In this document: positions 1-9,626 of the stretch, in pieces
Layout of the letters: each line of letters begins with the position of its first letter
How positions within the stretch are numbered: position 1 is the stretch's first letter
NCBI GenBank assembly: GCA_022453515.1
Contig: JAJNNY010000185.1
Span: forward strand, 1 to 13,122
Direction: 5' to 3'
Length of the DNA: 13,122 nucleotides
Origin: Astrocystis sublimbata
Taxonomy: Eukaryota > Ascomycota > Sordariomycetes > Xylariales > Xylariaceae
Program-made: the position numbers and the translations under genes
The notes under the pieces: model-generated
Databases searched by the model: none
The model's input: only the letters and a program-made list of their open reading frames with translations
What the model was told of the DNA's origin: nothing

Positions 1-625
1 CAAACTTCATTCGTCGCTCAAAAGACTATGTTCTGTGATACGATTGTCAGCTAGCTATGATACCGCCTAACTGCCGAGAGTAGTCGTCCACTCTGTGAGG
101 TGGTCGATGGTTTCCGCAGTCACCAGCTTCACAGGTAGGCACACCATGAATTAAGCAACAGACATGAATCCAGCAGCAAAGCCATCTTCACCCGTCGAGA
201 GCATCGTGATAGCTGTTATCTTCAGGCTAGGAAAATCGCGCATACCAGCATACTATGGTACACACACGCCTTGTGCTAATATTATCTATATCGTGCCTGG
301 AACCTTCCTTTAGAGAGAAAAGGAGCGGGGATGTTTTCTGCCTTTAACAGCACGCGTGCTTCACGCCGTGACACTCAGCTTGCTTCAACAGTCGACCGGC
401 TTCATCTTGACGAAGTGTTCAGGATCCAAGTCAAGAAAGTGCATCTTAGGACGGTAACCAAACGCATGAATCCGATAACAACCCATGACCTCGCAAAAGC
501 AAATTATAAGACGGAGTAGAGTTCTCGGCCAATCTGGCCCAGTGCTCGTTTGAGAGGTTGATACTACATCTTCTGGATCGCTTTGATGATCCGCGACAAT
601 CGAATGGTATATAGAGACAATCGGT

Positions 626-2142
626 CTAGAGTTCGCGCCCACTGGCTTTCTCCACTCCAACAGTCTCTTGCTTATCCTCGGACACTTTTTCACTTGGGGA
701 CCAATCCAGAGCCCTCAGTCGCTCCGAAAGGATTGGATGGGAGAAATGGTAACTGGCATACATCCAGTCTGCTTCCATAGTGCTCAAATTCTGGACTTGA
801 AGCTTGATGAGTGAGGCGGCGAGTTCAGCCTTGTATCCCAGGTCGCGTGCAAAGGCATCCGCTTGGAACTCAAAGCGTCGACTCATGATGTTCATTAGCA
901 GCTTGATGACAGTATCCATAGGGGCTAGTGCATCTGAGAAGAGGATAAAACCAATGATGATGGGATGGTCCTTGATGAAACCAAAGTCCGCGTACAAGGA
1001 GTTGTTGTTGATGAAGACGGAGAACAAGGTGAAGATGTAGAAGACATGCAGCTATAGAGCGTCAGCCAACACGCAACGAATTTCTTGTGCGAAAAGGGGA
1101 ATTTCGCTTACTTGGGAGATGGCGAAAAGTCGAGTGGTGTGCCCGAGGCTCCAGTGCCCTAACTCGTGAGCAAGGACGGCAACGACCTCTTCCTCTTTGC
1201 TTTTCTCGATCAGTGTATCATAGATTACTATGTGCTTCTTCCAAGGAAGACCAAAGAAGTATGCGTTACTGTGCGCGCTCCGCTTGCTTCCATCGATGAC
1301 GAAAAGTTCGCTCAACGGGAAGTTGAGCTTCTTAGCCAGGCCTTCGGTGTTCGTTTTGAGTTTGCCTTCTTCCAGAGGAGACAGCTTGTTGAAGAGGGGT
1401 AGAATGACGATAGGGTAGACCGTGATCATAAACATCTGGATAGCAGCAGTGAACAGCCACAGATACGTAACGAACTGGTTACCTGTCTTCTTGACAATGC
1501 TCAAGAAGCCGGCAATAATGGGAGGCGCGAAAGCGAAAGCGAGCAGGTTAGACTTGATCATATCGGTAATGAACAGCTTGGGCGTCTGTTTGTTGAAACC
1601 GAAGCGCTCTTCCAGGACGAAGGTATGGTAGATATTGGCGGGTAGAGACAATGCTTGCTGGATCAGAATGAACGAGAGGACGAATACAATGGATTGAGAG
1701 ATCTCGCCGGTAAACCTGGCAGGCGCATAGCGGAGCAGAAGGTTGCCGCAAAGAGACCATAGCTTTGGCAAGACATCGTAGTGTATGAATGCGACATTCT
1801 GGATCTGACCCCAGAGACCTCTGATGAAACCGAACTTTGCCTTGGCGCGACCGTATGCCTGACTTTTGTCGTAAACTTCTTTAGAGACCTCCTGCTCGAG
1901 CACCTTGGGTGGCTTCGTATTCTTGAGGACCTGGTACTGGCGGAGGGAGAGAAATTCCTCGAAGCAGTACTGAGCGACAGAGAACCCGATGATAAGCCTC
2001 TTCCATGGAAAGAGCGGACGATCGAGGGCGCGAGCGAGCCGCTGGAGGGGCAGACATTAGATGCTGAGTATCAGGGGGATGCCAGGAAACGATAGCAGTG
2101 TGTCTAGGCAGGATAGGTACTTACCTGGAGGAAATCCATCAT
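626..2142 (-). CDS. ste24: CAAX prenyl protease 1 (Ste24), left-arm copy
   Basis: Mirror copy of the protease gene, with exons 2125-2142, 1112-2041 and 626-1051 (read on the minus strand) and introns 2042-2124 and 1052-1111. It encodes the same 457 aa, with HELGH and EFQAD intact, so there is no sign that either copy has begun to decay or diverge. About 830 bp of shared upstream DNA lies between it and the Ish1-motif gene, so both copies also have the same promoter. If the palindrome is an artefact, only one of the two genes exists. Confidence 0.95.
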
Positions 2143-2971
2143 GTCAGGAGTTGCGCTCTCGACGGTAAATGCGGAAGGCGAAGATGGACAGTTCTACAAT
2201 CAGACCATCAATCACAACTGATCAATGATGACAGACCTGACAGTGACCAGAGATCCCCGAGCTAGCCCGATCGAGATATCATGGCAGTCCGTCTACGTGT
2301 CAGATTTAGGTACCTACCTAGGCTGGTGGGTACCGGGCCGGCGGGGCAGGGTCCTGACTCCTCAGGGAGGGATCGTGTGCCTTACATAAGGCACATGTCG
2401 GGTAGCTCCAGGGCACGAACCGGATGTACCTAAGGTACTGGGAACGTAAGTAGGCCCGTGGGATGATGATGATTAAATAACCGCCTCGCCCCACTTCCTC
2501 TGGTCTTATTTGTCGGTGTGGACGGTTGGGAGGCGGACATTTAATAATCATCCCCCTTGCTACCTAGGTACCTCACCTCCTTGTCGATGTGAACAAGCTG
2601 AGGCAGCCACACCCAGTAGGTGCCTCGTCTCGACTCAACGTACGTGAGGAATGCGAGAGAATCCTAATGGTGGGTTACATGTCGATGATGTTCGTTCAAC
2701 TCACGAGAGAGGCATTAAGCTACCTACATATACTATTGCTGGTGAGTAGAGCTTGGTACCTACTTACATATAGGTAGATATTTGTAGGCAGGTACAACAT
2801 AGTGGAGAGAATAGGACCCAGTGACCTTGGCCCATTCCAGGTCCCCAGTCTCGCATCGACCTCCCACTCGACCAATATCACCATCAAAGCAGTCACAGAT
2901 GCCCGAAAGCCCTACTCTTGATGGTATTGGGATAATTCATTAAAATGCTGCTGTTGTAAGAGCTCTGGCTA

Positions 2972-3359
2972 CTACCGCATGTTCGCCTGGACCCTCTCCA
3001 AGAGTTGCTTATCTGTGTCTCTGGGATCAGGGTATAGGTTGCGCTGGCGATGAAAGTCAGTCAGCCGAATATATGAGGTGGAGGATGCATTCTTGATACT
3101 TACAGCTGCTAGCCAGCGTCGCAGTTCCTCCCTCGTCCAAGTCGCTGGATCCCCTATCGGATCGGTCTGGGCATTGGCAGGAAACATGTCGCCGCCCCAA
3201 AACGACCACTTGAAGTGATAATTAGAGCTTGGTCCGTAGCTTCAAGGTTTATAACTATCTAGGTAGGACAGACTCGGTGAGTAGGTAGGCAGTGAGGTAA
3301 TAACTTACAGCGACAGCTGCTGTGACCAGTCCAGAGAAAGCTTTGACGCGTTTGATCAT
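2972..3359 (-). CDS. Small Ish1-motif protein, left-arm copy
   Basis: Mirror copy with exons 3309-3359, 3104-3208 and 2972-3043 on the minus strand, and introns 3209-3308 and 3044-3103. The encoded 75 residues and all splice signals are the same as in the other copy. It lies head-to-tail upstream of the left ste24 copy and is divergent from the left eL38 gene, so the neighbourhood is preserved in full. Confidence 0.7.
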
Positions 3360-4049
3360 TAGTATTTGGCAAATGAACATCGGTCTATAGTGTGGTTTTT
3401 ATCTATACCTAGAACAGCATTCTACTCCCAGTCAGGTTATTCTGGCCATTCCAGTGCAGGGACAAACATACCTTGGACTTCATGACATGATCAAGTGGAG
3501 TTGGCATGACAGTCAGAGGGTTCATATAAGGAACAAAGTCTGATTGTGTGTTGGTGAAGTACGGTAAGGTAGCTGAATCAGTAGGTCGTTCAATTATGCT
3601 TCATAGGGCCTCCAAAAGGGTTGCTCCTGGTCGGTAACTTGATTCCATATAGATGTCATAGAACACGCAGCTCTATCATAATCCTTATCCTTGCGTACTA
3701 CAGCATGTGTACTTACTGAGATGACGCCACAAACTACCTAGGTCCATACCTTTGGTCATGGGCAAAGCTCAGCCTCCGCGGGACTAACCAGCCTAGCGTG
3801 CCTAGCTCGGGTGCACCAGCCACAAAGATCTGCATACCAATGCATGTGTGGTCCGTGCTTCTCTCTCACCTCCCACCCAGCAATTAGTGTCCACATTGAT
3901 TGGCTGTGGTTTGCTAGAGAACCCTTGCCTTCCACACAATTTCGAGTCGGCGATAGAATAATTCAGCCGCCGTCCCCTCAATACGAAATACTCGATCACT
4001 AGGTATCCCGTCGAAGACTTTCTCGCCTTACATTCGCCAAACCGCCAAG

Positions 4050-4534
4050 ATGCCTCAAGAGGTCGCTGATATCAAGAGAGTACGTATCACGCTGCAACCA
4101 CAGTAGGACAACTACGTAAATGGCTGACAATTGTGTTTTGTAGTTCATCGAGATCTGCCGACGGGACGACGCCAAGTGTATGTTTCTCTCAAACCCGAAC
4201 CCGAATGATGGAAGGTCGATGCGCCGCGCATGAGCCCTGGAATCTGGAATCTGGAATCTGACAACCTCTGCCTTGTTAGCCGCTCGGGTCAAGAAGAGCA
4301 CCCGTTCGTCGCAGACCAAATTCAAGGTCCGATGCTCGAAGCAGCTCTACACCCTTGTCCTCAAGGACTCTGATAAGGCTGAGAAGCTGAAGCAGTCACT
4401 GCCCCCGGGTATGCTCCATTCTAGCGCTTGCAAAACCACTCGAAAAGTCGATTGAAGGCTAACATGCTCACCTTGCAGGACTGCAAATCAAGGACGTTCC
4501 CAAGAAGAACAAGAAGGGAAAGCACACGGCTTAA
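4050..4534 (+). CDS. rpl38: 60S ribosomal protein eL38, left-arm copy
   Basis: Component of the cytosolic large ribosomal subunit. Four exons (4050-4079, 4144-4177, 4280-4408, 4479-4534) join to 82 aa starting [10 protein letters not shown] and continuing [17 protein letters not shown]; the core [19 protein letters not shown] and KLKQSLPPG are the conserved eL38 blocks. The C-terminus ends with a lysine-rich stretch ([11 protein letters not shown]) slightly longer than in yeast RPL38 (78 aa). Introns of 64, 102 and 70 nt use GTACGT, GTATGT and GTATGC donors, with CTGAC/CTAAC branch sites 10-20 nt from TAG, TAG and CAG acceptors. Phase 0, 1 and 1 junctions all restore family sequence, which makes the model strong. 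It faces the ABM-like gene 3' end to 3' end and shares a divergent promoter region with the Ish1-motif gene. Confidence 0.96.
4238..4258 (+). repeat. Three tandem copies of TGGAATC in eL38 intron 2 (mirror 8728-8748)
   Basis: Perfect 7-bp tandem repeat, three units, ending at the intron's CTGAC branch site (4258-4262) so that the last C is shared. It lies wholly within the 102-nt intron. Confidence 0.9.
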
Positions 4535-5044
4535 ATTATTTGGAGCCTAAGTGACTTGAAGAAAACTAGACGAATGACGACGTCTTAAATAAGTTGAGCA
4601 ATCCGGACACAAACGAAACTCGCACGAAGGACAATGCAGAGTTGCGTGTACGGGAAACAAGGATGCAACAGATCAGCACAAGGCTTGACCGGTATGCATA
4701 TCACAGGCGTCTACGGCATAGCATGGAATTGGGATTTTGATACAAGCGGATGAGGCTTGTGGCAGGCGGACGATTCCCATCGATTGCACTACTGAAACAA
4801 AAACTTCAACAACACATAAAACTTGAATGTGTAGGCGCACGTGCACGCGCAAGTACGTCCACGGACATGACGATTATATGCGCAATGTCTCTTTCATGTT
4901 GTGACTCGTGTCGATACAAACGCTACAGTCTCGCATGCTAAACAGGCAAATATCCACCTGTAGTTAATGTTGATGATGAAGACATAGTATACATGATCCA
5001 AGATTCGTGATACATGGCCAATTCCCACCTAATTCAGGATTATT

Positions 5045-5713
5045 TCACAGTATTCTCTTGTAGTGCTTCACATCCAAGCTTTTGGCCATGGCCTGTAGAG
5101 GGTTGGCATACTCGGCAAATCGTGCCGACTTCCCAAACTCGTCATGCCTCTCGACTGAAGGCCAACCAACAAATATCACAAGCTCGTCGGTGTTCGGGTC
5201 TGACCTCTGGACTCTATACCCCGAGCGGACGACTTGGGGTTTCGCAAAATCCTCGAGGATTGTTTTCGCCTGATTCCAGACCTTCGTAAACTCGTCCATC
5301 TTTCCGGCGGGCACTTGAGCCCTTCCGACACTGATGACGGGGCTCCGCAGCAGCGACTCCTCACCGGCATTGTCGACGGGCCTCAATGCGTCGGTGTCTA
5401 GGTGGAAGTATTCGAGCTTGCTGAAGTCAAAGTGCGCAGCCAAAGGCGCCGAGCTAGCCTTGTACTTCTCACTGGACAGCCACGCATTGTGCTCGTCACT
5501 AGATGACCAGTGTGCCGTCTCCATCACCACCCGCGGGTCCTCGACCTGTTGAAACAGAGCGACACCTCGCGCCTCTCGGTTAGTCGGCGCCGAGGGCACG
5601 TTCGCAGCTACCCAAACTGCCTGTGCGTCGAACGCGCCCTCCATCGCCGCCTTGTTTTCTGGGGTGAATGCGTCCGAGGAGCTCGTGAGCCAGACAAGGT
5701 TTGTGACAGGCAT
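5045..5713 (-). CDS. Tandem ABM-like protein, left-arm copy
   Basis: Mirror copy, with ATG at 5711-5713 and stop at 5045-5047. All 222 residues agree with the right-arm copy. The two copies are transcribed away from each other, their start codons about 1.56 kb apart across the palindrome centre, so both promoters lie in the central inverted region. Confidence 0.82.
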   Translation of the reverse strand: MPVTNLVWLTSSSDAFTPENKAAMEGAFDAQAVWVAANVPSAPTNREARGVALFQQVEDPRVVMETAHWSSSDEHNAWLSSEKYKASSAPLAAHFDFSKLEYFHLDTDALRPVDNAGEESLLRSPVISVGRAQVPAGKMDEFTKVWNQAKTILEDFAKPQVVRSGYRVQRSDPNTDELVIFVGWPSVERHDEFGKSARFAEYANPLQAMAKSLDVKHYKRIL

Positions 5714-6430
5714 CTTAGCGGGAGATGGTGAGGACCTCTGTAGTGCCTCACAGCTTCGATATGACCGATGACCTTTCCTGTATGTGATATCTGCCGTAAT
5801 TCAGAGTTGAGTAACGTAAGATAGGATCTTGAATAATGCAAAGTGAAGCATCGGCAGCACTTGATACTATAATTATTTGACTTTCTAATTATAACTTCAA
5901 CGTGGTGATCAAGGGTCTACTATGCAGACTACTACCTACCTAGTACTAATCCTTACTGTTCATGACTACCTACAAAGGTACCTTCCAAGGTTGTCATGCC
6001 CAGCGAACCGGAACACCAGAGCCTCCCGTCCTCTCACCTCACTGCCTAGATGGGCGGCATCCATAGGTAGGCACTACTTAGTGGGTAGGTAGGAGATAGT
6101 TTACTTGCACTCTACACACACTTACTTACTTACGTACCTAGAGATGCAGGTGCCCCGCAGGGGGGGAATCTTAACAGCTATTCGCTGAGGTGGTGAAACA
6201 AGACCCAGATCTTGGAGGGAGGAACATAGAAACCCTCCCTTGGGGATGCTGGATTGATGGAAGGTACTGGGTGACTGGGTATGATGCAGCCCGGTGGTTG
6301 CAAGGTTACCTAGGTAGATATGCGTAATTATATACCGTAGCGGCCTAATAAGTGGGGAAACAATTATTGTTTTAGGTATATAATAATTGTTTTATATAAT
6401 AATTATATATTAAGTAGGGTAAAAACTAGG

Positions 6431-6555
6431 TTTTAATTTTTAATTATATTTTAAATTATTAAATTATTATTTATTATATTTTAAGTTATAGTTTAATTTA
6501 AGTTATAATTAATAAATAATAATTTAATAATTTAAAATATAATTAAAAATTAAAA
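6431..6555. other. Extreme AT-rich tract spanning the palindrome centre
   Basis: Of 125 bases only three are G (6485, 6491, 6502) and none is C. Outside it the composition rises gradually; the flanks 6361-6430 and 6556-6625 are still AT-rich and hold a 10-bp direct repeat (TATAATAATT at 6379-6388 and 6395-6404). It could be a RIP-degraded repeat relic, a small AT-rich inverted element, or simply AT-rich intergenic DNA. No gene is visible in it. Confidence 0.85.
6477..6509. other. Asymmetric AT-rich spacer at the palindrome centre
   Basis: These 33 bp do not pair about the symmetry axis at 6493: 6477/6509, 6478/6508, 6480/6506 and several inner pairs mismatch, while pairing is continuous from 6476/6510 outward. 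The spacer contains an 11-bp direct repeat (TTTAAGTTATA) at 6480-6490 and 6497-6507. A single-copy loop is what fold-back of one strand on itself would leave. Confidence 0.9.
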
Positions 6556-7272
6556 CCTAGTTTTTACCCTACTTAATATATAATTATTATATAAAACAAT
6601 TATTATATACCTAAAACAATAATTGTTTCCCCACTTATTAGGCCGCTACGGTATATAATTACGCATATCTACCTAGGTAACCTTGCAACCACCGGGCTGC
6701 ATCATACCCAGTCACCCAGTACCTTCCATCAATCCAGCATCCCCAAGGGAGGGTTTCTATGTTCCTCCCTCCAAGATCTGGGTCTTGTTTCACCACCTCA
6801 GCGAATAGCTGTTAAGATTCCCCCCCTGCGGGGCACCTGCATCTCTAGGTACGTAAGTAAGTAAGTGTGTGTAGAGTGCAAGTAAACTATCTCCTACCTA
6901 CCCACTAAGTAGTGCCTACCTATGGATGCCGCCCATCTAGGCAGTGAGGTGAGAGGACGGGAGGCTCTGGTGTTCCGGTTCGCTGGGCATGACAACCTTG
7001 GAAGGTACCTTTGTAGGTAGTCATGAACAGTAAGGATTAGTACTAGGTAGGTAGTAGTCTGCATAGTAGACCCTTGATCACCACGTTGAAGTTATAATTA
7101 GAAAGTCAAATAATTATAGTATCAAGTGCTGCCGATGCTTCACTTTGCATTATTCAAGATCCTATCTTACGTTACTCAACTCTGAATTACGGCAGATATC
7201 ACATACAGGAAAGGTCATCGGTCATATCGAAGCTGTGAGGCACTACAGAGGTCCTCACCATCTCCCGCTAAG
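6556..7272. promoter_or_regulatory. Upstream region of the ABM-like gene, right side (mirror 5714-6430)
   Basis: About 720 bp from the AT-rich core to the start codon. It holds TACCTAGGTA at 6670-6679, a CCCC-TGC-GGGG dyad at 6823-6833 that includes GCGGGG (fits the CreA/Cre1 SYGGRG consensus and a CCCCT stress element), and a (GTAA)3(GT)4 tract at 6853-6872. The motifs are short and their function is inferred. Confidence 0.45.
6853..6872. repeat. (GTAA)3(GT)4 microsatellite (mirror 6114-6133)
   Basis: A compound simple repeat, about 400 bp before the ABM-like start codon. Its length is the same in both arms, although such tracts change length easily. Confidence 0.85.
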
Positions 7273-7941
7273 ATGCCTGTCACAAACCTTGTCTGGCTCA
7301 CGAGCTCCTCGGACGCATTCACCCCAGAAAACAAGGCGGCGATGGAGGGCGCGTTCGACGCACAGGCAGTTTGGGTAGCTGCGAACGTGCCCTCGGCGCC
7401 GACTAACCGAGAGGCGCGAGGTGTCGCTCTGTTTCAACAGGTCGAGGACCCGCGGGTGGTGATGGAGACGGCACACTGGTCATCTAGTGACGAGCACAAT
7501 GCGTGGCTGTCCAGTGAGAAGTACAAGGCTAGCTCGGCGCCTTTGGCTGCGCACTTTGACTTCAGCAAGCTCGAATACTTCCACCTAGACACCGACGCAT
7601 TGAGGCCCGTCGACAATGCCGGTGAGGAGTCGCTGCTGCGGAGCCCCGTCATCAGTGTCGGAAGGGCTCAAGTGCCCGCCGGAAAGATGGACGAGTTTAC
7701 GAAGGTCTGGAATCAGGCGAAAACAATCCTCGAGGATTTTGCGAAACCCCAAGTCGTCCGCTCGGGGTATAGAGTCCAGAGGTCAGACCCGAACACCGAC
7801 GAGCTTGTGATATTTGTTGGTTGGCCTTCAGTCGAGAGGCATGACGAGTTTGGGAAGTCGGCACGATTTGCCGAGTATGCCAACCCTCTACAGGCCATGG
7901 CCAAAAGCTTGGATGTGAAGCACTACAAGAGAATACTGTGA
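7273..7941 (+). CDS. Tandem ABM-like (dimeric alpha/beta barrel) protein, 222 aa, right-arm copy
   Basis: Intronless frame from ATG 7273 to TGA. It appears to contain two ferredoxin-like halves of the dimeric alpha/beta-barrel type (antibiotic biosynthesis monooxygenase superfamily). The first half (about 1-107) runs from the MPVTNLVWLTSSSD strand through a helix to ETAHWSSSDEHNAWLSSEKY; the second (about 122-222) runs from PVISVGRAQVPAGKMDEF to ELVIFVGWPSVERHDEFGKS. In each half a strand ending in W plus a polar helix containing H and F/W mirrors the usual 'W-x-S-x-E-x-H' end of ABM folds. Many fungal members have no known substrate. No signal peptide or membrane segment is seen, so a soluble cytosolic protein is likely. 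The start is supported by family-like MPVTNL and a purine at -3 (AAGATG). I infer the fold from the sequence pattern only; the enzymatic role is unknown. Confidence 0.82.
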   Translation: MPVTNLVWLTSSSDAFTPENKAAMEGAFDAQAVWVAANVPSAPTNREARGVALFQQVEDPRVVMETAHWSSSDEHNAWLSSEKYKASSAPLAAHFDFSKLEYFHLDTDALRPVDNAGEESLLRSPVISVGRAQVPAGKMDEFTKVWNQAKTILEDFAKPQVVRSGYRVQRSDPNTDELVIFVGWPSVERHDEFGKSARFAEYANPLQAMAKSLDVKHYKRIL

Positions 7942-8451
7942 AATAATCCTGAATTAGGTGGGAATTGGCCATGTATCACGAATCTTGGATCATGTATACT
8001 ATGTCTTCATCATCAACATTAACTACAGGTGGATATTTGCCTGTTTAGCATGCGAGACTGTAGCGTTTGTATCGACACGAGTCACAACATGAAAGAGACA
8101 TTGCGCATATAATCGTCATGTCCGTGGACGTACTTGCGCGTGCACGTGCGCCTACACATTCAAGTTTTATGTGTTGTTGAAGTTTTTGTTTCAGTAGTGC
8201 AATCGATGGGAATCGTCCGCCTGCCACAAGCCTCATCCGCTTGTATCAAAATCCCAATTCCATGCTATGCCGTAGACGCCTGTGATATGCATACCGGTCA
8301 AGCCTTGTGCTGATCTGTTGCATCCTTGTTTCCCGTACACGCAACTCTGCATTGTCCTTCGTGCGAGTTTCGTTTGTGTCCGGATTGCTCAACTTATTTA
8401 AGACGTCGTCATTCGTCTAGTTTTCTTCAAGTCACTTAGGCTCCAAATAAT
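7942..8451. other. Convergent 3' intergenic region (mirror 4535-5044)
   Basis: 510 bp between the 3' ends of the ABM-like gene and eL38. It should hold both polyadenylation regions; AATAAT at 7942-7947 is an AT-rich candidate. A CACGTG E-box within GTGCACGTGC (8143-8148 core) is the only notable motif. No gene is seen. Confidence 0.55.
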
Positions 8452-8936
8452 TTAAGCCGTGTGCTTTCCCTTCTTGTTCTTCTTGGGAACGTCCTTGATT
8501 TGCAGTCCTGCAAGGTGAGCATGTTAGCCTTCAATCGACTTTTCGAGTGGTTTTGCAAGCGCTAGAATGGAGCATACCCGGGGGCAGTGACTGCTTCAGC
8601 TTCTCAGCCTTATCAGAGTCCTTGAGGACAAGGGTGTAGAGCTGCTTCGAGCATCGGACCTTGAATTTGGTCTGCGACGAACGGGTGCTCTTCTTGACCC
8701 GAGCGGCTAACAAGGCAGAGGTTGTCAGATTCCAGATTCCAGATTCCAGGGCTCATGCGCGGCGCATCGACCTTCCATCATTCGGGTTCGGGTTTGAGAG
8801 AAACATACACTTGGCGTCGTCCCGTCGGCAGATCTCGATGAACTACAAAACACAATTGTCAGCCATTTACGTAGTTGTCCTACTGTGGTTGCAGCGTGAT
8901 ACGTACTCTCTTGATATCAGCGACCTCTTGAGGCAT
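8452..8936 (-). CDS. rpl38: 60S ribosomal protein eL38, right-arm copy
   Basis: Mirror copy on the minus strand: exon 1 8907-8936, exon 2 8809-8842, exon 3 8578-8706, exon 4 8452-8507. Translation and splice sites equal those of the other copy, and the stop codon is followed by the same 3' flank. Haploid filamentous fungi usually carry a single gene for this protein, so two base-identical copies within 4 kb would be unusual and need the palindrome to be genuine. Confidence 0.95.
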
Positions 8937-9626
8937 CTTGGCGGTTTGGCGAATGTAAGGCGAGAAAGTCTTCGACGGGATACCTAGTGATCGAGTATTT
9001 CGTATTGAGGGGACGGCGGCTGAATTATTCTATCGCCGACTCGAAATTGTGTGGAAGGCAAGGGTTCTCTAGCAAACCACAGCCAATCAATGTGGACACT
9101 AATTGCTGGGTGGGAGGTGAGAGAGAAGCACGGACCACACATGCATTGGTATGCAGATCTTTGTGGCTGGTGCACCCGAGCTAGGCACGCTAGGCTGGTT
9201 AGTCCCGCGGAGGCTGAGCTTTGCCCATGACCAAAGGTATGGACCTAGGTAGTTTGTGGCGTCATCTCAGTAAGTACACATGCTGTAGTACGCAAGGATA
9301 AGGATTATGATAGAGCTGCGTGTTCTATGACATCTATATGGAATCAAGTTACCGACCAGGAGCAACCCTTTTGGAGGCCCTATGAAGCATAATTGAACGA
9401 CCTACTGATTCAGCTACCTTACCGTACTTCACCAACACACAATCAGACTTTGTTCCTTATATGAACCCTCTGACTGTCATGCCAACTCCACTTGATCATG
9501 TCATGAAGTCCAAGGTATGTTTGTCCCTGCACTGGAATGGCCAGAATAACCTGACTGGGAGTAGAATGCTGTTCTAGGTATAGATAAAAACCACACTATA
9601 GACCGATGTTCATTTGCCAAATACTA
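8937..9626. promoter_or_regulatory. Divergent promoter region between eL38 and the Ish1-motif gene (mirror 3360-4049)
   Basis: 690 bp. A CCAAT box lies at 9083-9087 (as ATTGG at 3899-3903 in front of the left eL38 start), 147 bp from the eL38 ATG, a position typical for fungal CCAAT elements. A possible 5'-leader intron of the Ish1-motif gene, GTATGT at 9515 to TAG at 9601, is visible but unproven. Open frames in the region (8987-9184) do not look coding. Confidence 0.5.

Larger units (their letters stand above)
1..6476 (+). repeat. Left arm of giant inverted repeat
   Basis: This arm is the reverse complement of 6510-12985, with position x pairing with 12986-x. I compared several separated stretches base by base (the outer end, the dyad near 2376-2395, the central flank 6361-6420) and found no mismatch. 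The coordinates and proteins of all mirrored reading frames agree exactly, which excludes indels and amino-acid changes in them. The arm reaches base 1, so its true outer end cannot be seen. Four genes lie in it, all duplicated in the other arm. Confidence 0.98.

Noticed and set aside
1..60. Telomere at the window start
   Set aside because: No TTAGGG or CCCTAA array is present at either end of the window.
6477..6509. Sequencing hairpin adapter left at the palindrome centre
   Set aside because: The spacer is a pure AT-rich genomic-looking sequence and does not resemble the G/T- and C/T-rich SMRTbell adapter; this removes one artefact route but not the others.
6350..6640. Central AT-rich region as a complete MITE with long terminal inverted repeats
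   Set aside because: Pairing simply continues into the 6.5-kb arms, so no element boundary or target duplication can be defined from this window.
8143..8148. CACGTG E-box as a regulatory site
   Set aside because: It lies in a convergent 3' intergenic region, not in a promoter, and a 6-bp match is expected by chance.
8987..9184. 65-codon open frame upstream of eL38 (and the opposite-strand frame 8984-9175)
   Set aside because: It lies in the eL38 promoter region across the CCAAT box, and both strands are open to a similar extent, which fits chance.
9461..9514. Possible upstream coding exon starting at ATG 9461 and ending at a GTATGT donor
   Set aside because: Joined to the acceptor at 9601 it would enter a different frame from the Ish1-motif protein and soon stop; a 5'-leader intron is possible but not a coding exon.
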